Source: Gnomoniopsis sp. IMI 355080
Lineage: Eukaryota; Ascomycota; Sordariomycetes; Diaporthales; Gnomoniaceae
DNA length: 64,000 bases
Direction: 5' to 3'
Assembly (NCBI GenBank): GCA_027946555.1
Contig: JAPEVC010000204.1
Location: 1 to 64,000 of the forward strand
The stretch's first letter is position 1, and each line of letters begins with the position of its first letter. Under the pieces are notes generated by a model. The model worked only from the letters and a program-made list of their open reading frames with translations. It was not told the origin of the DNA and did no database searches. Shown here one piece after another: positions 23,793 through 35,173 of the stretch. Position numbers and translations under genes: made by a program.

Positions 23793-26531
23793 ATGGTGCA
23801 AGTAGCTCTAGACCAAGGCGTTGGCTATGGCATAGTCATTGGCCTGGGCGCGGCCTTCGCGCTGGGTACGTACCTCCTAACCACCTCGTAGCTCTGATTA
23901 CTGTGGATGAGATGTGGAAATGGGGACTTATACCAAAGAGAATAGGCATGATTCTCGTCACTTTTATCCTGCGCCGCTACAATAGCGAGCTGCAAACCTC
24001 AGAGATGTTCAACACGGCTGGACGCACTGTCAAGTCCGGTCTTGTAGGAAGCGCCGTGGTCTCGTCTTGGACCTGGGCAGCCACCCTGCTTCAGTCCACG
24101 GGCGTGTGCTACAAATATGGCGTCTCCGGTCCATTCTGGTACGCCTCTGGTGCCACGGTACAGATTCTGCTGTTCGCCACACTAGCCATTGAGCTCAAGC
24201 GCAGGGCTCCCAATGCCCACACGTTCTTGGAGGTCATCAAGGCGAGATACGGCACAATACCGCATCTTGTCTTCACGACGTTTGGCCTCGTGACCAACAT
24301 TCTTGTGTCACTGATGCTGATTGTGGGTGCTTCGGCTACAATCACTGCGTTGACGGGCATGCACACCGTTGCCGCCATTTACTTGCTTCCAGTTGGTGTC
24401 GTTGGTATGTTGTACCTTTGCCCGCTCGCTGGTGCCCCTGTTTCATTGGTGTGGCTCAAGGCTGATAATATGGCACAGCGTATACCATGGTGGGCGGTCT
24501 CAAGGCGACCATCTTAACGGACTGGGTTCACACCTTTATCCTGCTCATAATCATCATCATCTTCTCTTTGACCGCCTATGCATCCTCGGACGTCCTCGGC
24601 TCTCCAGCAGCAGTCTACGATCTCCTTGTGGAGGCGGCGCAATCCTTTCCTGTCGAAGGAAACAAGGGTGGCAGCTATTTGGTATGTCTTCGCCGCCAGT
24701 CTCACTCGGGCATCCAAGTGCAAAATCTTGAAGATACACTCTTGATGGACATGTAGACGCGAGTATCTGCTGACCACATTCATCAGACCATGCAATCCCG
24801 CGAGGGTGCCATTTTCTTCGTGATCAACATCGTTGGAAATTTTGGTACCGTTTTCCTCGACAGTACGTGCTTTTGCCCATATTCTCTTCACATCTCCCTC
24901 AGTCTGACTGCGGAGAATCTCCCTTGCCTCGCTCATAGATACTAACATACTCTAGATGGCTATTACAACAAGGCTATCGCCGCCTCGCCAGTCCATGCCT
25001 TTCCAGGCTACATCCTTGGTGGTCTGTCCTGGTTTGCAATTCCTTGGCTCACGGCTACCACCATGGGTCTCTCAGCGCTTGCACTCGAATCAGTGAGTTC
25101 ACTGCCAATCTTTAGATGTGCGATTGGAAGCAATGATATTGACTCATCCACAGAACCCCCGATTCCCTACCTTTCCTGACCGTATGTCAGCGGACGATGT
25201 ATCCGCGGGTCTCGTGCTTCCGTACGCAGCCGTTGCTCTCCTCGGTAAAGGCGGAGCGATCGCGACCCTGCTTATCGTCTTCATGGCTGTCACGTCAGCG
25301 TTATCGTCCGAGCTCATTGCGGTGTCATCGATTTGTACCTACGACATGTATGTTTACCGCGTCCGCTGGCATGCACGTGCCCTTTATGGCCTTGAGCCCA
25401 AGTAGCTAACACGTGTGTGCAGCTACCGCACGTATTTCAAGCCGGATGCGAGCGGCAAGCGTCTCATCTGGATGAGCCATTCATTCGTTATGGGCTACGC
25501 AGTCTTCATCGCCACGTTCTCGGTCGGTCTGCACTACGCAGGAATCTCAATGGGATACCTCTATCTCATGATGGGCGTCATCATTGGATCTGCCGTCTTG
25601 CCTGCGACCTTGACTCTGACCTGGTCTGGTCAGAATCAGTGGGCAGTGAGTATCCTCCACAGCTTACCAGCTTCGATGACCCTTCGGAAAATGTGACGCT
25701 GATCGTTTGACAATAGGCTGCCCTGTCTCCTCCACTTGGTCTGGCATTGGCACTGGTCGCCTGGTTGGTTACTGCGAAAAAGAGCTGTGGCAACCTCGGC
25801 GTGGACTGCACTGGCTCAAACAATCCCATGCTTGCTGGCAACGTGTAAGTGCCTTTACGAGCCTCAGGGTCTTCGGTTCGGCTCCCCGCTGACTATTGCT
25901 GTAGTGTTGCCTTGCTATCACCATTGGTCTTGATTGCTATCCTCACTCTCATTTTTGGTCTGCAACGCTATGATTGGAAGTCAATGATGCAAATTCGCCA
26001 GGGTGACGATCACGACGTAGCAGCCGCTGCTCATATCGTCCTGGAGAACAGCGCAGGCGGGCAGAGTGAGGCCACCCACCAGTTTGAAGTCGAGCAGAAG
26101 AAGCTCCTTCAGGCTGGAAAGCTAAGCAAGATCATAACAGTTGTGTTGACGTGAGTCAGGCCCCACCTGAGATATGACCTCCTCCCTTCTAACGTTAACC
26201 TAGGCTCGCCCTTCTGATCCTCTGGCCAATGCCCATGTATGGCAGCGGCTACATCTTCAGCAAGCAGTTCTTCACCGGCTGGGTGGTCGTCGGCATTATC
26301 TGGATTTTTTGTTCCTTATTTGCAGTGGGCCTGTTCCCAGTTTTCGAAGGAAGGAAGACCCTCGCGTACACTGCGAAGGCTATTTTCCTCGATCTCACAG
26401 GCAAGAAACACCCTGGGGAAGCGGGGAATGCACCCCTCGAGGGCCGGGCCGAAGAGCACAGCGATCAGGGAGAGACAAAATCAGCGGGCATGAAGGAGAC
26501 CTCTGGCAATGTCACTCCCACAGAGAAGTAA
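23793..26531 (+). CDS. DUR3: Urea active transporter (sodium:solute symporter family)
   Basis: Ten exons: 23793-23865, 23946-24404, 24479-24681, 24787-24862, 24956-25092, 25154-25347, 25423-25645, 25717-25844, 25905-26150 and 26204-26531, together 688 aa with every phase consistent. The product starts MVQVALDQGVGYGIVIGLGA and continues with the DUR3 landmarks RRYNSELQTSEMFNTAGRTV, TGVCYKYGVSGPFWYASGAT, GLSWFAIPWLTATTMGLSAL and SALSSELIAVSSICTYDIYR. About 15 helices are predicted, ending in a hydrophilic tail. The protein imports urea (and, in yeast, polyamines) at the plasma membrane with protons. GATA sites upstream fit nitrogen control. Many short introns are usual for this gene in fungi. 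Confidence 0.94.
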
Positions 26532-26982
26532 CTGCAAGATCTGATGTCGGCTGGCTGGAGCGGCATAGAGACACTACAGGACACCCAGTGTGGGAGTGGC
26601 CAATGTTGGACGTTGTAGAAAGTTAAACATGTAGATTTTGGTGGCGGGTTTGCAACACCCAAATAGAGAAAATGGATGTGCCCAAAAGATTCGTGCCAAA
26701 CGATGCAGCCTATTCTGTGCTTCTTCCGTTGAGCCCTCCCCCGACCCCTTAGACCGATTTGGTGAAGCGAAGACCAGGACACGTACATGGTAGCCTCAAG
26801 AAGACCATCCCTATGTCATTGAATCCTCCATCAGACATGGTGCATCATGTCATGGTCTGCCTCTGACGCGTGGGCGTTGCGAAGCAGGATACGCTGTATA
26901 CTATTTATCTTGACCCGGTCACACACATTCCTACCCATTATAATATAACTTCCAAGCTGACAGATCGGTCGACGTCCACCTG
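26532..26982. other. Intergenic between convergent genes
   Basis: Shared 3' region of DUR3 and the His-rich gene; nothing further seen. Confidence 0.6.
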
Positions 26983-27675
26983 TTAATCATCCTCGGTAGG
27001 ACTAAAATGCACATGGTGACCCCGGGCTGCGGGCCTCCTATGATCTTGATCAACAGTACCAAATCGACCAGGATGGGGTGTCGAGGATGATCTGCTGTGC
27101 ACTGCAGAAGCACCATGTGAGTTCGTGCTCTTGTGGGCAAGATCACTATCACGGTAACCACTGGCTCGTTCCCGATGACCCCGCTCAGGGTCCAGAGGGC
27201 GGAAGCTACCAAACTCAAAACTGTGTCTTTGATAGGGTCGACCCTCGTCTGCTTCGCGAGGGTGATGTCGATGTCCCCGGGAAATTTGGCTTGGAGGGTG
27301 CTGAATCGCCACATCATCATCATCATTCTCGTCACGATGGTGACGATGGTGTTGGCGGTGGTGGTGACGGTGCTCGTGGCGATGGTCGTCTTCGTCTTTC
27401 CTGTCGTTGGAGTGGTGCCCTCGCGAGGAGTGTTGGGCATTGTCCCGATATTCCCGACCGAACATCTTGAATGCTCCGGCCGCAACAGCGGCGCCCAACC
27501 CTGCTTTCAGCAGATGACTGGCTCGGCTGCCATTTGTGCTCTGTGAGGATTCCTGGAACTCGTTGCCCGCCAACGCGCCCGCTGTCAAGCCGATGACGAG
27601 GTCAATATCTTTGCCCAGGTTAAAAGTCGGAATGTGCGGGAGAGAGTGGCGGCGAGAGCGCTGTGATGGCCTCAT
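26983..27675 (-). CDS. Histidine-rich hypothetical protein with glycine-rich segment
   Basis: Single exon, 230 aa, starting at an ATG. Residues about 23-70 hold two Gly/Ala-rich hydrophobic stretches (DLVIGLTAGALAGNE and LLKAGLGAAVAAGAFKMFG), reminiscent of glycine-zipper segments in fungal proteins. Next comes a strongly charged tract dense in His, Arg and Asp (residues about 84-125), then a disordered tail with RxS sites. There is no signal peptide. I do not recognise a characterised family. The His/Asp tract could bind metals or nucleic acid, but low-complexity drift is equally possible. Long open frames occur on the other strand because of the CAT/ATG-rich repeats; this frame is preferred for its ATG and its orderly N-terminus. 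Confidence 0.65.
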   Translation of the reverse strand: MRPSQRSRRHSLPHIPTFNLGKDIDLVIGLTAGALAGNEFQESSQSTNGSRASHLLKAGLGAAVAAGAFKMFGREYRDNAQHSSRGHHSNDRKDEDDHRHEHRHHHRQHHRHHRDENDDDDVAIQHPPSQISRGHRHHPREADEGRPYQRHSFEFGSFRPLDPERGHRERASGYRDSDLAHKSTNSHGASAVHSRSSSTPHPGRFGTVDQDHRRPAARGHHVHFSPTEDD

Positions 27676-28405
27676 TGGCGTAGAAAGACCAAGTCGCTTT
27701 TGGGTTCTTACTCTTTCTCAATTTCTTTGATAACTGCTTGTCATTGATTTGACATTCCCATCGATGAAAGAGGTCACGGTGGTCATCGAGTTCATATATG
27801 TACATAATCTGCACCGCCCATGCCTGTCGTAAATATGATATCACGCCCTGCACGGCTTTCGCCTTTCGAGATCGGCCTTTCGAATTCCGTAAGCTAGGAC
27901 AGTGGCGCTTCTACTGCATCTATGGATGATAATCCTCCATTTGGGCATAATCTGATCAGAGACCAATTGACTTTGACCGGGCTCAGGGCTCATATTCAAG
28001 GCTGGCTAGGATCGAGGATCTTGGGGTTTGAATTTCACGCGTACCCGGCACCGGAAAACAACGGGATGGCAGGTCATTACGTCTTGGTGAAAAGTCTGCG
28101 TTATCAAGTGATATCTTTTTCAATTTGTAAGTTGTGTCGTTCGTCGTGGTGAACTTTGTTCTTGGATGACTGAGCATCTCGTGGATCTGGTCACAGGTGC
28201 TTTCTGCGCACAAATATGTATGACTGAGATTTTTCAGCGACGGCGAAGGCTTAGGCACGAGCTTGCTGCCTTCTAGAACATTCTAGAGAAAAGAACAACA
28301 TTTTGGGGCCTCAGGGATCGTTTGAGTCCAGCCTGGCGGATTAGGTTCTCCAACATGGAGTAGCAGTGATATTTTCTTATTTTTTGACGCACTTGACGGT
28401 CGCCT
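27676..28405. other. Intergenic
   Basis: Promoter of the His-rich gene and 3' region of the PLC-like gene. No supported coding sequence. Confidence 0.6.
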
Positions 28406-30251
28406 CTATCCCAAACGTTGGCGGCTGAGTTCCATAGACACGTCCGCCGTGGCCCCATCGAAAAAGTCGTTCATGACAACGACAAGATCGTTTTCGCCGC
28501 AAGCCCGGCGCGCATTGTCTCTCACCCACGGCAATGTTTTCGCATCGCAGGTTGGTTTCGTTGCCAAGAGACAACTGTTCGAGGCGCTGGCCGCAAGCAC
28601 ACTGTAGACCACCGCCTTGGGGATATTGGAGGCTGTGGCTTGGCATTGAATATTGATGAACCCACGACCTCCGCAGCAATCTGGATGCAGGACAGCCCCG
28701 AAACCCTCCACGATGCTGTCTCCATTTAGCGTGGCATTGCCAGCATCAGTGTATGTGGATATCGAGTCGACATTCACGAGCATGATCAGTCGCTTGCCAT
28801 CGTGGCGGAGATCACCGATAGTCCTGTTACGCAGGTCATCCAGATTACCGGCTGTTACTCGGTGCGGATTTCCATCGCCTTGACGAAGTGCCGCTTGCAG
28901 GTACTCATTTTGCTGCTTATCAGAGGGTCGGTCGCATTCTGCTGGGACACCTACATTGCAATCGCGTCAGTGCATGTCCAATATTCTGGGGAAAAAAGCT
29001 GGTATACGTCAAATGAAAGACGGCACCAAGTAGCCCTTATCTTGGTGAATGGAAAGCTACAACCCGACATTACGTACCATCCCAGCGTAGCTGAACCACG
29101 ACGATCTCGGTCGGATTGTCCATCAAGAAGCGCACAACACCGCTCAAAAAGTCGTCGTATGCCATGCCCGGTATTGCGCTGTGCTGGAAATACAGCTTGT
29201 CCGGCAGAAACTTCCTCACCTCGCGGTGTGTGAACGCGGGCCTGAACTCAAAATATCTGGCACCCAAAGCTAGAATGGTCTCAAGAGGGTCCTTCTGCGT
29301 GATAGCAAGGCTCGACACAATGTTTGGAGCTATAGCCGAGACTCCAGGCCCGCTCAGCTTATCGACCAGCTCCGATAGAACTTTGGCGTATTGCGCGTTG
29401 TCTTTGAGTAGGGTCCGCACAACAGCTCCTCCGGCGTGCTTGAGAATAGCAGCACAATTCTGCATGCTGTTCATACCAACGTCATGGGCAGCGGGGAGAA
29501 CCAGCTTTCTGAAAGGGCGATCCTTCTGCGGAGATCCAGGCGGCGCAACACGTCCCATCCAGTCCCGATAATTGGGAGTGACTGTGATGTAGCACTGGTG
29601 GCGCCCAGGGAGCAAGCCATGGCCCTGTCCTGCTTCATAAAAGCCGTATGAGATGATGACGTCCGGGTCTCGGTTCAAGATGGAATGAGTGTCCGCAATG
29701 GAAACCATGGTCCCTTCGTCGGCTGAGCCCGTGATGGCGTTCACTTCTACATGTTGCACCGTGAGCACTTTGCCGTTGTGGAGCACCTTGAAAGCAAAGC
29801 GGCCTGTTTTGTTGAAGAAGCTGTCGATGTTCTTCGAATCGACCTCGAGATCGCCATTCCATAACTGGTGCAATTCATTCTTTACTACCGTCTGTCCCGG
29901 GACCGAGAGCTCGATTGAGCAACCAGGCGCAGCGATATATGTATAAGCTTGGACGCCTTTGCTGGGCATGATGAGTGTTGCACTTTTGGGGCAACTTTGG
30001 TGGAGGTTGTCCACTTCGGGGTCGTGTGTAGTCGCTTTCAATCCGAAGTTCTCGTCGGCCAAAGGAGGAACTGGAATTTGATATACAGATGCTGTCGTTT
30101 ATAGGAGGTTTGCAGGTCCAACACGTGTGGAAAACGTCCAGTCTCGCCGTTGACGTTGCTTGTCAGATTTCAATGAAACCGACACAACTCAGCCACAAGA
30201 AAAGGCGGCAAGGCCAACCAACAAGATAACACGGAGAGTGTCTTGGCGCAT
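28406..30251 (-). CDS. Secreted PLC-like phosphodiesterase (PI-PLC X-domain fold)
   Basis: Proposed exons are 30251-30197, 30091-29078 and 28950-28406, 537 aa. The first exon encodes a clean signal peptide, MRQDTLRVILLVGLAAFS; its donor (GTGGCT) is weak, but phase and frame join exactly. If it is wrong, the next ATG is at 29969. Residues 40-150 are a beta-rich N-domain. The X-type barrel follows, with RKLVLPAAHDVGMNSMQNC (first His), ARYFEFRPAF, LYFQHSAIPGMAYDDF (second His), VVVQLRWDG and LRHDGKRLIMLVNVD. Bacterial-type PI-PLCs use two His residues for metal-independent cleavage. No Y or C2 domain is present. The substrate may be a phosphoinositide or GPI lipid but is not established. Confidence 0.82.
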
Positions 30252-30554
30252 GGCCAAGGATCGGGTTAGGGTTTGAAAAGCTTTTCATAGAACTGCTTCA
30301 TCGACAATATTGGACCTAGGGGTAAAGTCTTCCAGAGCGTGGCGAGCATCGAGCAGAGTGAATGGTCACGATTTGATTGCGGAGAGCATTCTGACTTGCC
30401 TTCGAGGACCCCTGAAATTGTCCGGTAACGAGAGGTACGAGTATCCAGCCAGCCCTCAGACCAGGCGCAAAAGTTTTGACATTATTATATTATTGTACAA
30501 GGTTCGCTGTTGTATCCACGAATATCAGCAGGAGATCGAAAGATAACCACTCTA
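30252..30554. other. Short intergenic
   Basis: Promoter side of the PLC-like gene and 3' end of the GH5 gene. Nothing else seen. Confidence 0.6.
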
Positions 30555-32120
30555 TCACAAAGCCAGTAGAGCCATAGCTAGCCCAATCAGACTGACAGTA
30601 CCGCCAATCCGAAGCGTGTTCGAATTCGCAGTGACAACGCTGGGGCTCGTGCTTGGCGTTCCAGTTGTCCCGGATTGTGTAATCGATGTGTTCAATCCGG
30701 CCCTTGTGCCGATGACACATTGGCGGACGGTCTCCTGATCCGTAAAATTACCTGCAGAGCCAAACGGCGTCATCGTCAGGTTGTAGTCGGTGGCTGAGAA
30801 ACCACCTGCTGCCCACGCAGTGTATCCCATAAAAGCATTTGGATTCCCATTGATGAACGCCAGCTCGCCACATAGACTTGTTACACACTATAGAATTGCC
30901 TTTAGCTGTTGCCTCATAGAAACCAGATCGTGGAAACTCACTGATGTGGTATTGCCTCCTCCAGTCTCACTTAACATGGCCTTTCGGCCGTTTGCCACCA
31001 AAACTTGTGAGAGTGGCATAAAGGTATCGTTGACATGGTTTCCTATACATTCCAGTTGCGTGCCGCTTCCGTCCGAGTCCAGGTACTTGTGCACGTCGAA
31101 GATGAGGCTTGTGTTCGATCCGTCGAGGTTGTGAACGCGAGACAGATTGCCGAAAGAGCCATTGCTCACATAGGTCTGCGCACCCGTGAAGTCGTTACCG
31201 GGAAGCAAGATCATCTGGGTAGTAGCTCCAGCTGTACGAATTGCGGTCACTGCGGCTTGCACGGTCTAAGACGTTGTCAGAAGAGTTGCATGAGCGCCAA
31301 AAAAAAAGGATACCTCAGTTCGCTTACATCGGCCCACGTTGAAATGTTGGGAATATCATGTGGCTCGTTCATGATACCGAATATTACCTTGGACTCATTC
31401 CTGTACATCGTGGCAATCTGAGACCAGAGATTTGCAAATTGCTGGTTCGTAGGGCCTCCTTGTCTGAATAGATTCATCAGTCAGTATTTATGAGTCCATG
31501 TACTTAGTATGGCTTGAGTCGAGGAGTATTCACCCAATAATTTGCCCTTCGAATCGAGCGTAATTATGAATATCCACAATACAGAAAGAACCCGTTGCCA
31601 GACAGCCCCGGACCAACTGGTTGTATTGGCCCATGTTCGCCTGGTCCAACTGTCCGGTCGACGTGGCCAGCGCGCCAGGCGAGATGTTTGTTACTGCCGT
31701 TCCATTTAGGTTGTTGCTGTTTATCAGGAATTGCCACGTCACGGGCAAGCGAAAGGTGTTTAGGCCTTCCTGAACAAAGTGCTGCATTTGCGCTACGCCA
31801 TCACTATTTCCCTTGCCGAGCGCGGCCACGGGCCCAAAGCTGTTCGAGATATTGTGTTTGCCCTGAATGTCACTTCCGAAATCGAAACCAGCGATATTGA
31901 CACCCTATTTGAATTCATCAGACTTGATTCAACGTTTGTTATGCCTCAAATACAACTCCATTGCATGACCCGTGCGTGAACGAGGCCAAAACCGAGAGTT
32001 CCCTCGCTGAGGTCCCTCAACAAAACTCGAGAAAGAAGGGGAGATTGTTCGACAACTCACTGCGAAAGGAGAGGCTGCAAGAGCGGCAGCCGCTTGTAAC
32101 ACAATAATTAACGAGCGCAT
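30555..32120 (-). CDS. GPI-anchored GH5 endo-glucanase
   Basis: Five exons, 32120-32061, 31904-31534, 31463-31328, 31265-30942 and 30887-30555, give 407 aa. The first exon is almost exactly the signal peptide (MRSLIIVLQAAAALAASPFA) and is followed by an unusually long 156-nt intron. The GH5 (subfamily 5-like) core starts GVNIAGFDFG and contains RLPVTW, FCIVDIHNYAR, the acid/base E177 in IMNEP and the nucleophile E289 in MLSETGGG. A Ser/Thr-rich linker and a hydrophobic C-terminus (GGTVSLIGLAMALLAL) predict GPI attachment. The enzyme likely cleaves beta-1,4-glucan, either at the wall or at plant cellulose surfaces. No cellulose-binding module is present. Confidence 0.92.
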
Positions 32121-32478
32121 CTTGTCGAGTCTGAACGAGTGGATTTCAATGGCAAAGCTACTGAAAATATCATGAAATGAACGAAGCAAACACCAGTCCA
32201 GCAGGTCTCTGGGCGAGCAACAACATACATCAAGGGTTGGACAAATACTCTAGCTGGTATTATACCGGTCACAGGCGCAGTCTTATCATGCACCCAGTTT
32301 CCAGAGAATGCTTATTTGTCTCAGGATCTACGTTTTGCTATTGCGGATCCATGACCGGTCCGAGATGACAGGTCCAAGATCCACAGGCGGCCGTGTGCAT
32401 TATCCAGAACATGCAACATGACACCGCATAGAAGATGAATACCCAAGTAGTGACATAAAACGATTTTTGATCTCCGTC

Positions 32479-32518
32479 CGGGTTCAAGCTTTCTCGTCCA
32501 ATATCATGCTTGAACCCG
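32479..32518. repeat. 11-bp perfect inverted repeat (stem-loop)
   Basis: CGGGTTCAAGC at 32479-32489 is mirrored by GCTTGAACCCG at 32508-32518, with an 18-nt spacer. It would form a hairpin in DNA or RNA. It resembles a tRNA T-arm sequence in composition but no tRNA can be built around it. Confidence 0.7.
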
Positions 32519-32870
32519 TTCCTCGGTTCTTTAGCCGGAAAGTGCTAGCGGACTGATCGGACATCTGCGAAACACTTGGAGTCGCGGATCAGCATGACAC
32601 TCAGGTTCATCCATATTCTTGAAAAAATGGATCGCACATGATTTCTTGTGATTTTCAACGTCACTCGCTGTTCGCGACCCGTGTGGCACACAAGCAGCGG
32701 TCGTGAGGATGGCCCCTTCAATATTGGTGTTTTGATAGGAGATTTCGTGCTTGTGATACCATCATGTGTCGTACTGTCATACATAGCACGATAGCCTCTC
32801 GTCAAAATTCGGAGATGCACCCCGAACCAGATAAATTCAGTGGATAAAGTTTCTTGATGTGTATGCTACT

Positions 32871-32972
32871 ATATCTAGGTAGGTAGACAAAAGTACTCGA
32901 GGTGCGGAAACGCAGCCAGGTCTGTTACAACACAATCTGCCTGCCTACCTACCTAGGTACATAGATAGGTAG
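32871..32972. repeat. Cluster of CCTAGGTA-type palindromic motifs
   Basis: Two copies about 55 bp apart: ATATCTAGGTAGGTAG and CTACCTACCTAGGTAC followed by ATAGATAGGTAG. The core TACCTAGGTA at 32950-32959 is self-complementary. Similar motifs recur in other intergenic regions of the window. Confidence 0.7.
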
Positions 32973-33770
32973 TCATCCAATGGCGGAAAGCTGGAGGAAA
33001 ACCCTGTACCCAGGTAGGGAATCAGCGATCCCGCGGTGTTCCAGCTAACGAACCTTTGATCATTTCCAAAAAGTTGGCCACTTGCTCGCTAACAGTGCAA
33101 GCCCTGGTCTCCAACAGCTTTCACGATTACCTTGATGTTCCATGAACCGTGACTTTGCATGTCACATCGAACTCTCAGCGATACTTACCTGTACCTACCG
33201 GACCTCGTCAGACGATACTCTACCTGGATTTACCTATTCTATCTAGAAGTGTCTTGGTGGCCTTGATTGAAGCCATCGCGATAGTTTGGGCATTTTGGCT
33301 TAGTTGATTAAAAACTTTCACATCTGACCTTGGGTTGGCCGATCACAAAGGGGAAGGAAAAGAAACCAAGAAGAAATTGGTGGATAATTAGGTAAATAAA
33401 CCAGTGTGGGTTCGGATGACTCCAGGACGGTCGTTTTATAGGAATTAAATCATTTGATAAATATTGAATTTTCCCTGCTATTGCGCACTGTCTTGACTTG
33501 GTAGGGATATTGCTGTGCTCTATGGTCATTCGGATCAGAAGCATTTCTTTCAATTGATAATCGTATTCATTTTAAGCTGGATTTCTACAATCAGAAACCG
33601 GCTGACTTGTATGCTTTTCCAAATACTTAGTTTACTCAAGGTTGGAAACCTCGGAGTCTTGTGTCAATCCGAGCGTGCAGAAAGACAGCATGTTCATTAA
33701 TCCGAAGCACCAAAAATCCTGGATCACTGACTATTGCCAGCTACCTAATTAGCGAGTGGATACAATCTCC

Positions 33771-35173
33771 TCATTCGCCAACAACTGATAGCATAGAGCT
33801 ACTACGTTTTTGAAGCTTTGCTGGACGCCGCACTGTTGCCGTTTGAGGCTCGTATACATCCTCATGACCATTTTCCTCGGGCCGGTCCCCTAAGACCTTA
33901 GCGAAACCACCCAACCGCTCCCCAAACCGACCTTTTGAGACCCTCTGACTGAAACTCTCACCAAGGTTGCTGCTATTTCGAATATCCTGTTGCGCAGCTG
34001 GTTGCGTGTTCTTCAGTTCAGGAGCTGCTACAGACTCACTCTGCGGATTCGCCTTGTCGTCGTGCCTGCCATGGAATCGGCGGTTCTCAATTTCATATCG
34101 ACCGACCTGGATGGCGGCCTCATTCTTTTTCATCGCTTCCTGGTCCGCTCCGAGCCGTCGATCTACAACTTGATTGACCGTTCCGCGCAACGCCTCCCCA
34201 GCGCCGTGGATACCAGCGGCCGCCATCTTCAGGTTTGAGATCGTTGACTGGCCTTTCAGGTTGTGCTCTGGACGCTGCCCAATGCGTAGTGATGCGGGCA
34301 CTGCTTGGTATTCATCCTGAGTCTGCCCGGGTTGGACACGGTTAGGGTAGGAAAAGTGTTGCCCAGAAGGTCTGGTTGGCGATCGAGATTTAGATCGAAC
34401 GGGTACTTCAGGCGTTGGAGAAGTGAATGGAACCTCGGTCTGAGCAGGCCGACTTGGGTTTGAGGGAAAACTTGGATCCCGTGGAGGTATGAGACGACGG
34501 CCAGGCGTCTCTAGGCTCTTACGTGGTGCTGGTGTCCCACTCGGTGTTTGGGTTGGTGCTTGGTTTGCTTGCTCGCTGGGTTGACTTGCACTGGAAGATT
34601 GCCCAAGCTCGTGATTCGTGGGCTCAGCTCCGTCAACCTCGGCCAAGTCCTCTGCCTTGCGAGGCTCTTCTGTCGTCGACGTGACTTTTACTCCATCCGG
34701 TCTTGTTACTGTAGTCGTAGTCGTTGTGGTTGTGGTCGTGGTCGTTGTCTGTACTAGTCTTAGCTGTTGGTCCGGACATGCGAGAATGGAAGCAACCAAA
34801 TTAGAACCGGAATTTTAGGAGTGCGTGAAAAACACAAACTGTTTAATTCAATTCACCGGGAATATTAAAAAACAACCGCGAGGGACGATGGAGAGCCGAG
34901 ACTGGGGCTTACAGTAGTTGTTTTGCCTGTGCTAGGGTCCGTTTGCGTCTCTCTTTTGATAGTGGGGTCTCCTGTAGAACTGTTCCGGGGACTTTGAGTC
35001 GGTATGGGACTTTTGGACTCGCTAGACCCGCCCTCAGTCCTGAAGGAGGTATTAGCCTCGCTTGTGCCATAGGCGGAGTCGGCAGCATCTTCGACGACAT
35101 CTCCGCCTCGCGCAGGTTTAGAAAATAATTTCCACCGCGAACTCTTTTGTTTGGAGTCCATTCCGGAGGGCAT
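33771..35173 (-). CDS. Disordered protein with poly-Thr tract, unknown function
   Basis: Two exons, 35173-34913 and 34748-33771, give 412 aa; a second usable ATG lies at 35161. The acceptor is ambiguous: AG at 34749-34750 gives an unbroken run of 16 Thr across the junction, while AG at 34764-34765 adds LRLVQ in between. The N-terminus is basic (SKQKSSRWKLFSKPARGG) and the middle is Pro/Ser/Thr-rich with SRSPTRPS-like phosphosites. The region around residues 265-340 (NLKMAAAGIHGAGEALRGTV, then DRRLGADQEAMKKNEAAIQ) looks helical and is the best candidate for a conserved domain. The tail is basic. No signal peptide or known catalytic motif. Confidence 0.75.
34710..34748 (-). repeat. Thr-codon tract (poly-threonine)
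   Basis: Thirteen successive ACN codons with mixed third bases at the start of exon 2. The mixed codons suggest selection on the protein or an old expansion, not a fresh triplet slippage. Confidence 0.7.

Larger units (their letters stand above)
32121..33770. other. Intergenic, 1.65 kb, with repeats
   Basis: GH5 promoter followed by non-coding DNA with an 11-bp inverted repeat at 32479-32518 and a dense CCTAGGTA cluster at 32871-32972, with more copies to 33245. No gene supported. Confidence 0.6.

Noticed and set aside
27078..27546. Plus-strand ORFs opposite the His-rich gene, including a Val-rich frame
   Set aside because: Produced by the CAT/CAC repeat read on the other strand; the minus-strand frame has an ATG and ordered N-terminus.
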